The notes: generated by a model from the sequence alone, not told the origin. Shown: positions 45,027 to 56,985, counted from the stretch's first letter. The stretch: DNA of 64,000 bases from Tanypteryx hageni (GCA_028673005.1 CM054117.1:35294061-35358060); one strand, 5' to 3'. Translations and numbers: made by a program.

Positions 45027-47468
45027 GTGGAAAATCCTAAAGAAACGGCTATTATCGAAGAGGATGACTTTGAAGCAATTATTAGTGAAAGTGAGGAAAC
45101 GAGTTCAAATTCTGAAAGTGAATTCCAAGATTGTGAACTCGATAAAATGAATTTAATGCTTAATTCTGATTTCGAAGATAGAGATAGTGTGTACACTAGT
45201 GTCGAAACAGTCAAAACTTAAAGAAATTCCTGGACCTCAAGATTTGTCTCAAATTGTGACCGACGGCTCTAAACAGCAGAAATTGTGTTTTTCGAGTCGG
45301 AAATTTGCAACACGGAGAAGTTTCAACCCTATTTGGTATAAAAAATTTCCATGGTTAGAATACAGTGTGTTAGATGATGCTGCATATTGCTTCCCATGTC
45401 GTTTTTTTAAAATTATATTGATTCGAACATGCCGTTCGTATCGGTTGGATTCAGAAATTGGAAGAAAGCCATGGAAAAAGACTCGGGACTTCGGCAACAT
45501 GGCAATAGTGATTCTCATAAAAAGTGTGAAACATCATGGGATATGCCTATGGTAATGTCAAAAAATAATGCATCTGTAACTTCCTCGTTGAACCCTCCTC
45601 ATTCTAGCCAAGTAAGTGAAAATAGGCAATATTTAAGAATTATTTGTCAGGTATTAAGATTTACTGCAATGCAAAATATAGCTCAGTGGGGAAATGATGA
45701 ATTTGACCAAAGTTTAAATAGAGAAAATTTTCTAGAAATTGTAAACATCCTATCTGAACATTCTGATTTAGTAAAAAAATTTCTTGATGGTCCAAAAAAT
45801 GCCAAATATACTAGTCCTTTAGTTCAAAATGAAATTTTGAAAATAATGTCGGATTTGGTGATTCGACAAATAAAGGATCAAATTAATCAAGTAGAGCATT
45901 TTTCCATTATGGTAGACGAATCAAAGGACATTTCTAAGAGTGAACAACTGTCGGTTGTAGTTAGATATTTTTTAGATGGTACAGTATTTGAACGATTTTT
46001 AGGCTATAAACAAGCTGAGTACCTTAATGCAAGTGCACTATTTTCTTATATTAAAGAAATATTTGCTAATTGCGAGATTGATTTATCTAAATGCGTTTCA
46101 CAAACATACGATGGCGCAAGCGTTATGAGCGGTGGATTGAATGGAGTACAAAAATTAATTCGAGATGAAGTACCTCATTGTATATTTGTACACTGTTTCA
46201 ATCACAGGCTGAATCTCGTGATCGTCGATGTTTGCAAAAACGTGAAACATGTAGACGTGTTTTTTCCTGTGTTGGAGGAATTGTATGTCTTCTTTTCAGG
46301 ATCAGCTGTACATGCGCGATTTATAAAGCTACAAAGGGATATTAACCCGAATAGCAAATTGCAGGAACTAAAAAGAATTTGTTTTACCCGATAGACAGCT
46401 CAGGCATCTGCATGCTCGACAATGAAAAATACTTTTGAGGCCGTATTAGTCTTGTTGAATGTAATTTAAAATAAAGCGAGAGCACGTCGAGTAGAAGCCA
46501 ATCGTTTGCTTGATGCAATTGATTTTCAATTTGTATTTAACTTGTGTATGTTTACGGAAATACTGGGAAAATTCAAATCTGTTAGCGATTTCTTGCAAAG
46601 CGTCACTTCAGATTTTACGAATTCATTAATATTAATACAGTCTTTGGAGACGTTTTTCTTGAACGTGACATCTGATGAAAACTCTGCTCTGAACTTGGGC
46701 CAAATTTACAAAGAATCACTAAAAATTGCAAATAATAATAACATTAATATTCCAAATATTTTTACTAAATATGCAAATTATGTAAATACAGAGGAAAATA
46801 ATTTTCAACGAAATATTAATACGAAAGATAAAATTCGTACCCAAATTTATATTCCTGTGTTAGATAAAATAGTAGAGGAATTAAACGCTAGGTTCACAAA
46901 CAATTCAGAAATATTAGAAGGTCATCATCATCATGAGGTGTTCTGCCTCTAGGCAGGTCCCTGGCACCAGCGTTGTCTCCACTCATTTCTGTTTCTTCTG
47001 AGATTAGAAGGTATATGTTGCTTAAATCCGATGCATGAGAAATTTTTAAATTTTGAACAATTGAAAGCTTTTGCTTTAAATTATAGCATTGACATTGATA
47101 ATTTAAATGCAGAATTACAAATTTTACCGAAAACCATTAAAAGATATGAGTTAGAAATCAAACTTAAAATTACAAATCTGTTTCAACTACTAGAAATGTT
47201 GACGAAGTTCAAATTAGCTTTTCATGAAGTATATAAATTATGTGCAATAGCAGTAACAATACCAATGTCAACTGCAGCGTGCGAAAGATCATTTTCGTGT
47301 TTAAGACGACTTAAGACATATATAAGAAATAAAACTGCCAATGATCGTCTTTCCCATTTAGCTGTATTGCACATAGAAAAAGAGCTTACGAAATCCATTG
47401 ATTTAGATCAAGTTGTAGAAAGATTTGCACAAAAAGCTGGTGGTAGACGAATGCAATTATTAACATAA
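45027..47468 (+). pseudogene. TTF/MYM-type hAT transposase, multiply broken
   Basis: The reading moves through several frames. An acidic N terminus (45027-45221) precedes a TTF-type zinc finger (RSFNPIWYKKFPWLEY, AYCFPCRFF, then in another frame GFRNWKKA and HGNSDSHKKC). The catalytic core follows: FSIMVDESKDI with the first Asp, QTYDGASVMSG with the second, HCFNHRLNLVIV, and finally STAACERSFS with the Glu in the C-terminal dimerisation domain. All catalytic positions survive in the DNA. Breaks are a frameshift near 45425, a TAG at 46392-46394 where relatives have Trp, another stop near 46466, and the 80-bp insertion at 46923. Such proteins cut and paste hAT DNA in the nucleus. Confidence 0.85.
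46923..47002 (-). mobile_element. 80-bp LINE/SINE tail inserted in the transposase gene
   Basis: attagaaggt occurs at 46913-46922 and again at 47003-47012, a perfect 10-bp target duplication around 80 bp of foreign sequence. On the minus strand the insert ends in a hairpin (ctgcc-tcta-ggcag, 46943-46956) and an (ATG)4 tail, the same layout as the LINE 3' end at 6625-6658. It brings a stop codon (46950-46952) into the transposase frame; the frames on both sides agree if the insert is ignored, so it hit an open frame. Confidence 0.85.
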
Positions 47469-48352
47469 AATGCTCGTCTTAATTCTTGTACAAGGCATGA
47501 ATGTATTCTCATAGTATTAATTTTTAATAATTTATTAGTATTAATCTTTTATATTGTATTAATGCTTAGAATACATGTTTGTCTACTTTCATAACTTTAT
47601 GTTAAATGTGATAAAAAAATTTTAATCTAAGTTTGTATTATTTGGTAATTGATTTGTAATTAAGATGGAATGACTATGTGTATTTTACAAAATCAAAAAT
47701 ACATTTCACATTAGGTACTTAATGCAATTGAAATGTGTTCATTTCTGTAGTAGATTAAAATCCGTCATTATGACAAAATTTTCTGAGGAATTAAAATTAT
47801 CTTTTTTTAATAAAAATGTAAAATCTTGTTTCTAAAGTAATAAAGTTGTTTTAAAAAATAAATTCAAGAGTTTACAGTGTATAAATCTCGCATAATGTAA
47901 TGAAAATTTCGGTCTTTATAATTCGATAAGAAAATGTCTGATCTTTGAAAATAGAATGAAAAAAATGTGTTGCTTTTCTTTCCCCATCTAATTCTATTAT
48001 CAGACCAAATTCCAAATATACCGTAAGTTTCCTAAGCATTGATCTTTATATTCATCAAAAATGCATAGCCGTAATTTATCTTTAAAGTATACCTGAGATA
48101 AAGCAAAACATATTTATTGCTTTATATATCATCTTTTCATGAAGTATTCAATGAAAAAGATTAGTTATTCTAAAATTATTCAATCCTCATGAAAAAGAAA
48201 TATATTCCTCAATTCAAATTTAACTAGTTTCGCTATTATCTCGTTTATTTTGGAAATACTGAAAATTACCCTGCCCCCCCCCCCCCTCAATTTTCATTGG
48301 CCCTTCTTTGCCCCCCCAAGAATAAAAGTCTAGTTACGTCCCTGATCCAAGT

Positions 48353-48700
48353 TGAATTGCTTAAACGAGGTTTTTTACAGGGTCTGACGAGACCGCGGTT
48401 TAGCCGAGGTCTGTAAGATGCTCGGTTCGGCAACGGTTTTTTTTCCTACTTGCGCAGTGTGCTTTTGTTCATCTTACAATCGTATGTTTATGTGTTGGTA
48501 CCAGGTGGTTGTTCCGAAATCATCACGCAATGTTGTTCCCAACAGGAATAAATGCGATGTGCTAAAGTTGATTTTATTCGTTCCAGTCTTTTTGGTCGGT
48601 TTTCGCCCACACACTAGTGTTTACCCGCACGGTTCAAAACCGTAGGGGTAAAACTGTGCTTAAAACCGAGTGTGTATGAGGCCCTAAAGACCACTGCCGG
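48353..48700. other. Outer-element DNA with short repeats around the inner hAT target
   Basis: attgcttaaacgagg (48356) with gagaccgcgg resembles attgcttagacgaat with gagaccgtgg at 43796-43845, on the opposite side of the inner hAT. This suggests that the inner hAT landed in a third small repeat within the outer element. No coding. Confidence 0.35.
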
Positions 48701-49073
48701 GTTAATATTTGTTTTGTTATTTCTGGTAGTATGGGGTTCTGTCAAAAGTGAGAAACAATGGTAAGGATTTCTGATAATTAAGCCATAAATACTGGAAAAC
48801 TTGACAAATCTGATTTTCCAATTTTAAGAAATATACAGCGGTATATAGGATCTTGTGTACATCTCTCTTACTTAACTCATCCCATCTTTTAATAATCATC
48901 ACTATAAGTACATTGACAAATTTTCTTTAATATAAATTATAATTTAGAAACCAAAATGAAATAATAAGTACTGACCCTGACGGAGTTAGCAAGAAAATAT
49001 TATTATCCTTACTAAACTTTTTAATAACGAATTTAATTTTGTTTTTTATTTATAAAAAATATAATTCAACATC

Positions 49074-50422
49074 ATGACAAGTAGAAAACGTGACGAAGGT
49101 CGAAAATATCTAAGTGGCAATGGCAAGCGAACAAATGCAAGAAAACAAAAGCTGGAAGCTGGAAAACTAAAAAATTCTTTAATAAAATTTTTAACATCAC
49201 CTGAGACGAAACCCTTGGATCGTCTGCGAAATAAGGAAATCAACGGGAACAATAATACTAATAATCCTACACCTCATAACATCAATTTAATGTTAGGTGT
49301 GGTCGCTAAATCATCAGAAATTGCTATTAATTATTTTAACGGTTTACAACGGTTATATACAATATTTTCAGCTTCAACGTCACGTTGGGAAATATTAAAG
49401 AAACATGTTATTCAAAATACACCAAAAGAGCTTTGTAATACAAGATGGGAATGTCGCTTCACCAGTGTTAAAGCTGTTCGATTTTAACTTCCTGAATTTT
49501 TTAACTTCCTTGAAGAGGTTGAAAACAAAATATTAGATAACGGCATAAAAGAAGAAATAAGAGGAATATGTAAAAATATGCATAAATTTGAGTTCCTTCT
49601 CAGTCTAGTAATTTGGTATGAACTATTAGTAAAAGTTAATTTGATAAGCAAATTATTACAGAATAAAGCAATGCATTTAACTATTGCAGTAAAACATTTG
49701 GAGGAACTAGTCATATTTTTACAAAAATTCAGAGAGGAGGGTTTCAAAACTTGCTTAAATGAAGCTAAGAAATTATCAGTAGAATTTAATATTGAGTCAC
49801 ATTTTAAACAACCTCGTGTTAGCAAGAAAAGAAAGTTTTTCGATTATGAAAGCAGTGATTCATCTGTAACAGATCCTGAAGACAATTTCCGAGTTAATTT
49901 CTTTTTCTCTCTAATTGATAATGCTTTGGTATCTTTTAAGAAATATTTTGAATCGTATGAGGAACATTATACAATTTTCGGTTTCTTGTCTGACTTTTCA
50001 AGACTGAAGGAAGTGTGTGAATTTAACTTGAAGCAAGATTCTGACAGATTTTGTTTAACTTTCAATACTGATATTGATAAGCATGATTTTTACGATGAAG
50101 TATATATGTTTCCAAAAATAGTCCCAACAACTTCAACATACTTGGAAGCGTTGACATTTATATACGAGAAACATTTGACGGAATTATACCCTAATGTTGC
50201 CATTGCATTAAGGATAATTTTGACTAGTCCTATCACGGTTGCCTCAAATAAGAGATCATTTTCTAAACTAAAAATCATTAAAAATTATTTAAGGTCAACT
50301 ATTTCTCAAAAAATCTAAATTCATTGGCAATTATTTCGATTGAAATCGACTTAGCGAAAACTACTAATTACAATGATATCATAAATGATTTCGCAGCCAA
50401 GAGAGCAAGGCAAATTATATAA
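49074..50422 (+). pseudogene. Outer hAT transposase, internally deleted
   Basis: It opens at an ATG (49074) with a basic N terminus (MTSRKRDEGRKYLSGNGKR). Near residue 65 it jumps to the helical region (VVAKSSEIAINYF, NTRWECR), so the zinc finger and first catalytic Asp are missing. A TAA at 49485-49487 interrupts, then the frame continues to 50318 with the dimerisation domain (LYPNVAIALRIILTSP, SFSKLKIIKNYLRS), and after a frameshift LAIISIEIDLAK to a stop at 50420-50422. The conserved ERSFS is KRSFS here: the Glu has become Lys. The protein cannot be active. Confidence 0.8.
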
Positions 50423-50769
50423 ATGGCAACCTAACCTTGAACGGGCTGACAGCCAAAATTTTGTTATGTAGTATTATATCATGCATGTATTGATATCATC
50501 ACTAGATTTCTTTTTTAATTATATACTGTAGATAAATGGACCTACAATTGACAGATTGTTATTACTTACAATATTATATTACAGGTTATTGATAAATCAA
50601 ACCACTGTAATAATCAAAATTGTAGTTTTATAATTGAGGATGTTTATCAAACTCAAAATAAATGTTTAATTATTCAAGTTTTTTCTGTGTTAACTATTAT
50701 TACCTTTTTTGAAGTGTCGAGTATCTCGAACAGGGCCCCGCAAATATTTGGGCCGGCACTGACTGGAGC

Positions 50770-52080
50770 GACTCCATTGGAACTTGTGCCGATGTTACTG
50801 AAACCAGTGTTTAATAGTTGTATGCTTCGAAAACATTAACCCGGACAAACAGTTTTGGTTTCTACCAGTAATTTATTAGCCTAATTTCCACAATGGAAAT
50901 AGGCTTATAATTTTGTCGTTGTGTTTGTCTGTCTGTCCGTCCCCCCTATTAACTTTTGAACCAATACACCGATTTTCATGAAACTTGGTGAAAATCTCTT
51001 GCTACATGGGCCGAGCTCCCGAGGATAGTTTTTGTCACGAAGATTGAAGTACCGAGTTCGATTCCAGGAATTATCCTTCCCATTTGATTTACATCTGTGA
51101 GTGATTGCGTTGTCTGTGAGGCTCCATCGTTGTCTTTGGACACACAAATCTACTAGAAATTTGTGTGCGATCTGTGGATCTTCGTTTGTTTTGTGTGACT
51201 TTCACGGAGTTATATTTCAACAAACATGAAAAAGTCGAAGAATATTTTTTTGTCTACGATTCTAGTATTTTTATTGATTTTTCGTTATTTTTTGAAATAC
51301 CTTGTATATCGGTCAACCCTTTACAGTTCGTTGAAAAATTAATTTTCGTACAATTGCAGACTTTGAACTTTTAGGATGGAATATTTGCGAGATCCAACTT
51401 CGGCAAGATGCATCCTGCCGATCGATGTTGAAAATTTGGGGAAATCTCGTTTATTCGCTGAGGCGCTTAACTTTTGCGCGAAGCTTCTTCGCGAAAGTGG
51501 TTTAATTTCAGTCGTGAGATGTACGATCGTATTATGGGAATGAAACATAAAACAACAGTTTCGTTACCTGTCGATGCATAGGCAAATGAATGTTTCCCTT
51601 CTAACTCTTATCATAATTCCTCCCGATGATGATTGGTGGTTGTATATTATTAATGTTTTTAGTCAATTAACCGAATTTCTGTGGGATTCATAAAAGAAAT
51701 ATTTTCAATTATTCATATTATTGCACTTTTAACGAACTTCTCACCAGTTCATTTTCCTTTATACTTTCAACGTTCCTTTGCCTGATATACCTACGCCTAA
51801 TGGGTCTATTTGAAGTATTCGGAGGAAGTATTCGCAAAAACAATTTCAGGGATTCTTTCCATGTCATAATCATCAATATAGGATGTAGCGTGTGCCGAGA
51901 TCAATGAACAATATGGGATTTAATAATTTAAACTTTGTTGAAACAATCGTGCGTTGAATGACTTGAGAAAAAATCCGGACCACCACCTAACTACGGAGAA
52001 AAAAAATTAATGGGACTGCCCAGTTATGAACATTAATGCAAAATACGAAAAAGGATTTGTAAAAGGAGGAGGAATGAAAG
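50770..52080. other. Intergenic, one common arthropod repeat motif
   Basis: At 50880-51000 the string tgtctgtctgtccgtc and ccgattttcatgaaacttgg resembles a widespread arthropod interspersed repeat. Otherwise no gene or bounded element. Confidence 0.35.
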
Positions 52081-52085
52081 AAAAA

Positions 52086-52152
52086 ACTACCCAAGATGGA
52101 ATCAAACTCTCGTCCTCATGTTTTGGACGCACCCACTATACCCTCACCGCAA
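52086..52152 (-). mobile_element. tRNA-like SINE head (minus)
   Basis: On the minus strand an A-box-like ggtatagtgggtgcgtcc is followed about 17 nt later by a B-box-like agtttgattcc. The spacing suits a tRNA-derived pol III promoter. The body of the SINE was not delimited. Confidence 0.4.
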
Positions 52153-52683
52153 ACAATTACTTATTTTAAGTCAATTCGGCGTGCATTAAGAAATGTATAC
52201 CAGTTGACCTGAAATGCAATATTTAATCGCGATTTTCGGAAAAAACTATCAATCGTATACGCCCAAAAGGGGGGTTTGCAGTGATCCTGGAATCCAGAGC
52301 TACAAGTTTCATAAAAATCCGTGATCCCACTACCGCGTCCTCCCTCTCCTTGTTAGTCTTGAAAAGTTCTGAGATTTGAAAACTACAGAGGAGGATAGGG
52401 AAACGTTCAAAATTTTAATATACTAAATACAATGCCTACGCAAAACCCGATATCGCATAGGAAATTGTGAAAACCGGAAATGGGCCCCAAGAAACGAAAT
52501 AGTTACCAAAATTATAATACAAAATAATATAAGTGCGCGATAAACTTTTATGAGGTGGGTCCGTCTATTCCAGTTATGTATTTATCATATGCAGAGAGAG
52601 CTCATGAAGATGTACGACTTTTCGCGACGAATAATTTACACGTTGCGCTGTTGGAAAATCGCTCTTAACATTGCTAAATTTGG

Positions 52684-52790
52684 TGGCGGTGGCGGAGTGG
52701 TTAGAGCGGTGGCCTTCCACGCAGCGGTCCCAGGTTCGAATCCGATGGAATTCGGATTTTTTCCAGCAACAACAACAACTATTTGGTATC
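52684..52790 (+). mobile_element. tRNA-derived SINE head with (CAA)n
   Basis: The A-box-like gagtggttagagcggtgg (52696-52713) and the perfect B box ggttcgaatcc (52733-52743) sit at tRNA spacing. Next come a T run and cagcaacaacaacaac at 52767-52782. The anticodon arm does not pair well, so this is a SINE or tRNA relic, not an active tRNA gene. Confidence 0.6.
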
Positions 52791-53812
52791 TATGTATTAA
52801 GAAGAGAGTTTGACTGTCAGTTTTTCTATGCGTTCGGACACTGCAGGAGCCAGTGCAAACAAACTCCGCATCCACTCCTTTTTTATCCAGGGGAAGGCCG
52901 AGGGTTGTGTTTGGATACAGAAGTTTGTCCCGGGGTACTTTATTTAATAAACCGATCGCTGGATCTTTACAAGTGATATCCATTTGAACAAATTTTCATG
53001 GAAAATGTTTCAAAACGATGAAAACAATTTACTAAGACTTTTTTAAACTCCAAATTATAAGAAAATATTCAAAGCGGTATGGGGAGAGGAAGCGACAGTA
53101 GGGGAAGGGGTAGCGGCGGTAGGGGAGGGTAAATACTCAAGGTCGATAACTTACATGGAAGCAATTTGTCATGCATGATTAAAGTGTACCATTTTTATCG
53201 AGCCCAAATCAGTACAAGTAGTATTCGTTGCCCATAAAAAGAAGGAAATTCGAGAATGCTACCTGAATAAATGAGGAAAATCAGTACAAAATGCCTTTGC
53301 TGAAAGTTCGAGTATAAGCTTTGCAACATCTAGAAATGTTTTTCGCATTACTATTTGGAAATATTCTATGATAAAAGTTAAATCAATCAATGGAAATTTA
53401 AAGCTATTTATATAGATAGGTACAAATGCAGCGTTTAAAATGATAGGGACAGAAATCGAAGATGCAAAAGTGCCGAAGAGTTAGTTAAGTTACTGTATCA
53501 AGGCAATATATCAAAGACGGAATTATAATATTCGTATATTAGCACAAAAATCAGTACAGAAAGTCAGTCAGTACAATATTGTCAAAATCAGTATAGTACT
53601 GAAGAAATCAGTACGGTTGGTGACTTTATGCATGATATTATATTGAATTTCTCCGAGCAAGGCCGAGGACTTCAGCCAGTTCATTATAAATATTCTGTTA
53701 CAATAAAGTGACTAGATTTTAAACAAGATGGAAAATATACTCCATAAATGGAATACACACAGATTTCAAAGGCATTCTTAATGGAAAATACGTATGAAAC
53801 GAAAGAGTGGGC
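52791..53812. other. Intergenic, no gene assigned
   Basis: A stretch at 53200-53640 repeats atcagtac several times, perhaps a decayed element. No coding signal. Confidence 0.3.
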
Positions 53813-54305
53813 GATTCTCGAATTTTTATTTCCGAAACTATAAGTCGTAATTATATGGTTTCGGGGACTATCTTGTAGTAAATGTTGTTTTCTATCACAA
53901 TAAATTTTGTAATCTATACCTCACAGATCATTTAAGAGCAAGGGAGAGAAATATATGGATTTTTAATTGTTGTTTGCTGAGAGAAGCGTCTTCGCGATCG
54001 ACGTAAACAAAATAGTACTATGTGATGTTTTTCTGGGGATTTTCTCGAATTTTTATCTCCGAAATTATAAGTCGTAATTATACGTCTATCTTGTAGTAAA
54101 TGTTGTCCTCTGTCCGAATAAATTTTCTAAACTATACTTCACAGATCATATAAGGGCGTGGGATAGAAAAAGATGGATTTTAATTGTTGTTTGCTGAGAG
54201 AACCGTCATAGATATCGATGTAAACAAAATATGTGATGTTTTTCCCGGGATTTTCTCGAATTGTTATCTCCGAAACTATAACTCGTAATTATGTAGTCTC
54301 GTTTA
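53813..54305. repeat. Tandem repeat, two full units and a partial (228 and 210 bp)
   Basis: The phrase gattctcgaatttttatttcc, then gaaactataagtcgtaatta, occurs near 53813, 54041 and 54251 with the same downstream order: cttgtagtaaatgttgt, acagatcat, tttaattgttgtttgctgagag, gatgtaaacaaaat and tgtgatgttttt. Copies differ by point changes and small indels. Confidence 0.85.
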
Positions 54306-54465
54306 TTAAAGTAATTTTGTAAAGCGGAAGTTAGAATTGAGGGATTCAATTCAAAATCACAATTCGGCGATAAATTTTAATAACTATCACTCATACTTAA
54401 TTTAATTAAAATCCGTCCAGCTGTTTAGCAGATGAAAGTTACGACGGACGGACCAGGCGTGCCCA

Positions 54466-55501
54466 TAAGGTTAGCCGTCCACTGGATGCGTGTTCGTCCG
54501 AATTGTGATTCGTCCGAAAACGCGCGAAAATATGTTCGCACGATGAGAAGCGTCCACTGCCTCCGGTTCCTCACGAAGCGTCAATTATTAAGATGTCGCT
54601 TTCTAAAGAGCAGGGTGAGTTGTATTTATTAGAAAACTCTTTTCTCCTTAAACGGAGGATAATGGATAAAAGAAGTGTGGACGAGTGAAATACTGATAAA
54701 AAGAAAGTCACTGGGTGAATTTCATCACTTGTTCGGGGATCAAAAAAATGATAAAGTCAGTATGTATTAAGCAGTATTCAACAGAAGCTGACAAGACACT
54801 CAAATTTTCGTGAGACTACTTCACTTGAAGAACGACTGGCTGTAACTTTGAGGTTATTTTAATAGAATGTTAAAATAACACTTCATTCGTAATATCAAAT
54901 GTAATATCATTTGTTATAAAACCTTTTAAACATTACACTCGAGATCAATTTGTAATATAACTTTGAACAATATCTAATGATGCAAGTGACTGTGGAGAGG
55001 GATTTGTCAAATATTGTTGATGGGGTTCCTACTGACCGGTATATTGAAAACTGTCTGATACTGATTGGGATGATTGAGAAGGATACGGGGAGAAATGTTC
55101 TATAAAAACCTATTGCAATTTGGAAAGTACTATCATTGTTATGGCTACTAAGATGTCAACACACAATCTACCGCTCTCCTAACCCTTCAAACAATCGTAA
55201 CTCTGCCAGTGATCATAAAGAATAATTGCTCCCTATTACTATTTATCAATAGATATGAATTTTTAGTTTCTTTACCCTTTTTAATGTCTTGTACGTTAAT
55301 TGATTGTAAACAAATAAGTATATTGAAAGTATAAAATATGTACAAATAAAAACGAATTTCCTGAATTCATGATGTAAATGTTAAATGAAAAGATTAGGCC
55401 ACGCGCGAAAACCCAAACTCAACGGGATGGTTCGCACTTCGCAACTATTCGTCCGTAAACGTGCGAATGAAACCGTGTCTAGTGGACGATCCGCAATGTA
55501 A
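54466..55501 (+). mobile_element. PIF/Harbinger-like element
   Basis: The ends carry inverted cgtccactgga (54477) and, reverse-complemented, cgtccactaga (near 55488), with further gttcgtccg/ttcgcacg similarity. TAA or TTA trinucleotides flank both sides, as expected for the TWA target of PIF/Harbinger, although the exact terminus is ambiguous. The interior holds a recognisable Harbinger transposase relic (54711-54860). Confidence 0.55.
54711..54860 (+). pseudogene. Harbinger transposase fragment
   Basis: One frame gives LGEFHHLFGDQKNDK and, after stops and a frame change, another gives NFRETTSLEERLAVTLRLF. Both are conserved N-terminal blocks of Harbinger nuclease proteins, in the right order with the spacing shortened. 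Nothing of the DDE core was found. Confidence 0.6.
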
Positions 55502-56679
55502 GGCGGGGGCATCAAATCGTAACTCCTCTCCCACCCCCCCACCCACTTCCCCTACCCCCGCTCAACAGAATATTTAGTTTTAGTTTTTTTTTAAAGAGTG
55601 TAGAGTAATTTGAAGATAGGGGCTTCCACATTAAAATTAGAACATAATATCGGAAAGAATGAAAGAATTAATGTCCAAATTGGTCACCTATGTAAATATT
55701 TGTAAATATGTTTATACTGTCCATTATATTTTTGTTTTGCTGTTGTGTTATCACCAAAGAAAAGGGGGTTAAGTTTTTCCCCTGAAACTAAAATAAAAAG
55801 TAATTATCAATGTAGGGCAAAACATTAAAAATTAATCAATATATACGATACAATAGCCATGTGCTAAAAATTGTACAACAAATGTAAGAAACGTGCTATG
55901 TATTACATGTATTACAATAATGAAAATAAAGATTTTTGAATTGAATTGATTGTAGTAATTTTATTCTAATAATATAATTTCTTTATATACTAAATTGATA
56001 AATTAAAAATAATTTTTCTGAAAAAAGAAGAAAACATACCTTACTGATAAATTATCCTTTATTCCAGAAATAAAGGGCTTAATGATAAATACTGCATAAA
56101 CAAAATAATTCACATTGTGTGTAGCGAGATCAAGCTCTTTTTAAAATAACTCGCCAGAGAAATAAATAAAACATACCTTAATGATGTAGTTTAATGGAAG
56201 ACTTCACCGAACATAATTCAGTGACGATTTAACGTCGTTTAGATTAATACTTTGAGAATATATTGCTCGAACTATAATGTTTGGACGTATCCAGAAATTC
56301 GCCGCTTGAGTCGAGATATAACGTGCTTCTATTTCGTAACAATGTCCTCCACAAGACCCTACTTTGGGTGATTATGTTGAGAGATTTTGCTAACTTGTAG
56401 GCCAATTCAATATAAAATCAAAATACAGGACTCTTTTAAACAGTTTTTAAAGGAATCGATAACGTCACACCCCTATGTGGAGTATACAGTGCGTGGAAAT
56501 GTATTGCGAGTTTGCAAAGGAGTACAAGTCTTTTCAAAGAAGTACAAAGTCGCTGAAAGGAGTGCTGTATTCCCAAAAGGAGTAAGGTCACCAGCGTTAC
56601 AAAGCTTTCGCAGTGGCAATTTTAATGGGCCACAAAAGTGAACAGAAGACGTAAACAACAACGTCTAACATAATAGGCC
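55502..56679. other. Intergenic, possible LINE tail
   Basis: aataaag followed by ttgaattgaattga at 55924-55948 resembles a LINE 3' end with a short repeat tail. No coding signal was found. Confidence 0.3.
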
Positions 56680-56985
56680 AAGTAAGTAAAAGGTAATAGA
56701 TCCTTCACCGTAAAAAAAAGGAAAGAGAAAACTCACGTACTCGCTGCAGGTCTCCGGAGGAATCGGCGGGACCTAATTCACACACACACACAAGATGTCA
56801 GCGTAGCTGTCGAAACATCGGTGTCTAGTTTTGGTTCGAGTCTACTGTGTGAGTGCCTCCTTGGAGTGTGTGTGTGCGTGTGTGTGAATTAGGTCCCGCC
56901 GATTCCTCCGGAGACCTGCAGCGCGTACGTGAGTTTTCTCTTTCCTTTTTTTACGGTGAAGGATCTATTACCTTTTACTTACTTT
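56680..56985. repeat. Foldback repeat with about 110-bp arms
   Basis: The left arm (56680-56793) and right arm (56871-56985) are near-perfect reverse complements: aagtaagtaaaaggtaatag, atccttcaccgtaaaa, gaaagagaaaactcacgta, gctgcaggtctccggaggaa and cgggacctaattcacac. Both end internally in a CA/TG microsatellite, and the spacer is about 77 bp. High arm identity suggests a recent foldback transposon. Confidence 0.9.

Larger units (their letters stand above)
43862..48344 (+). mobile_element. Complete inner hAT element with perfect 8-bp TSD
   Basis: The left terminus CAGGGACGTAACTA (43862-43875) is the exact reverse complement of the right terminus at 48331-48344. Both sides carry atccaagt (43854-43861 and 48345-48352), a perfect 8-bp target duplication. 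Long runs of G and C sit just inside each end. The element is 4,483 bp and holds a full-length but mutated TTF/MYM-type transposase in the plus orientation. A further 80-bp insertion lies at 46923-47002. Confidence 0.92.
42991..50761 (+). mobile_element. Outer hAT element containing a nested hAT
   Basis: The left terminus is CAGCGCCGGCC (42991-43001) and the reverse-complemented right terminus is CAGTGCCGGCC (50751-50761). They are flanked by actggggc (42983-42990) and actggagc (50762-50769), an 8-bp target duplication with one mismatch. Subterminal cagggccccgc occurs near both ends. The outer element spans 7,771 bp, of which 4,491 bp is the nested hAT plus its duplicated target; its own length is therefore about 3.3 kb. 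It carries an internally deleted transposase at 49074-50422. Confidence 0.75.
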
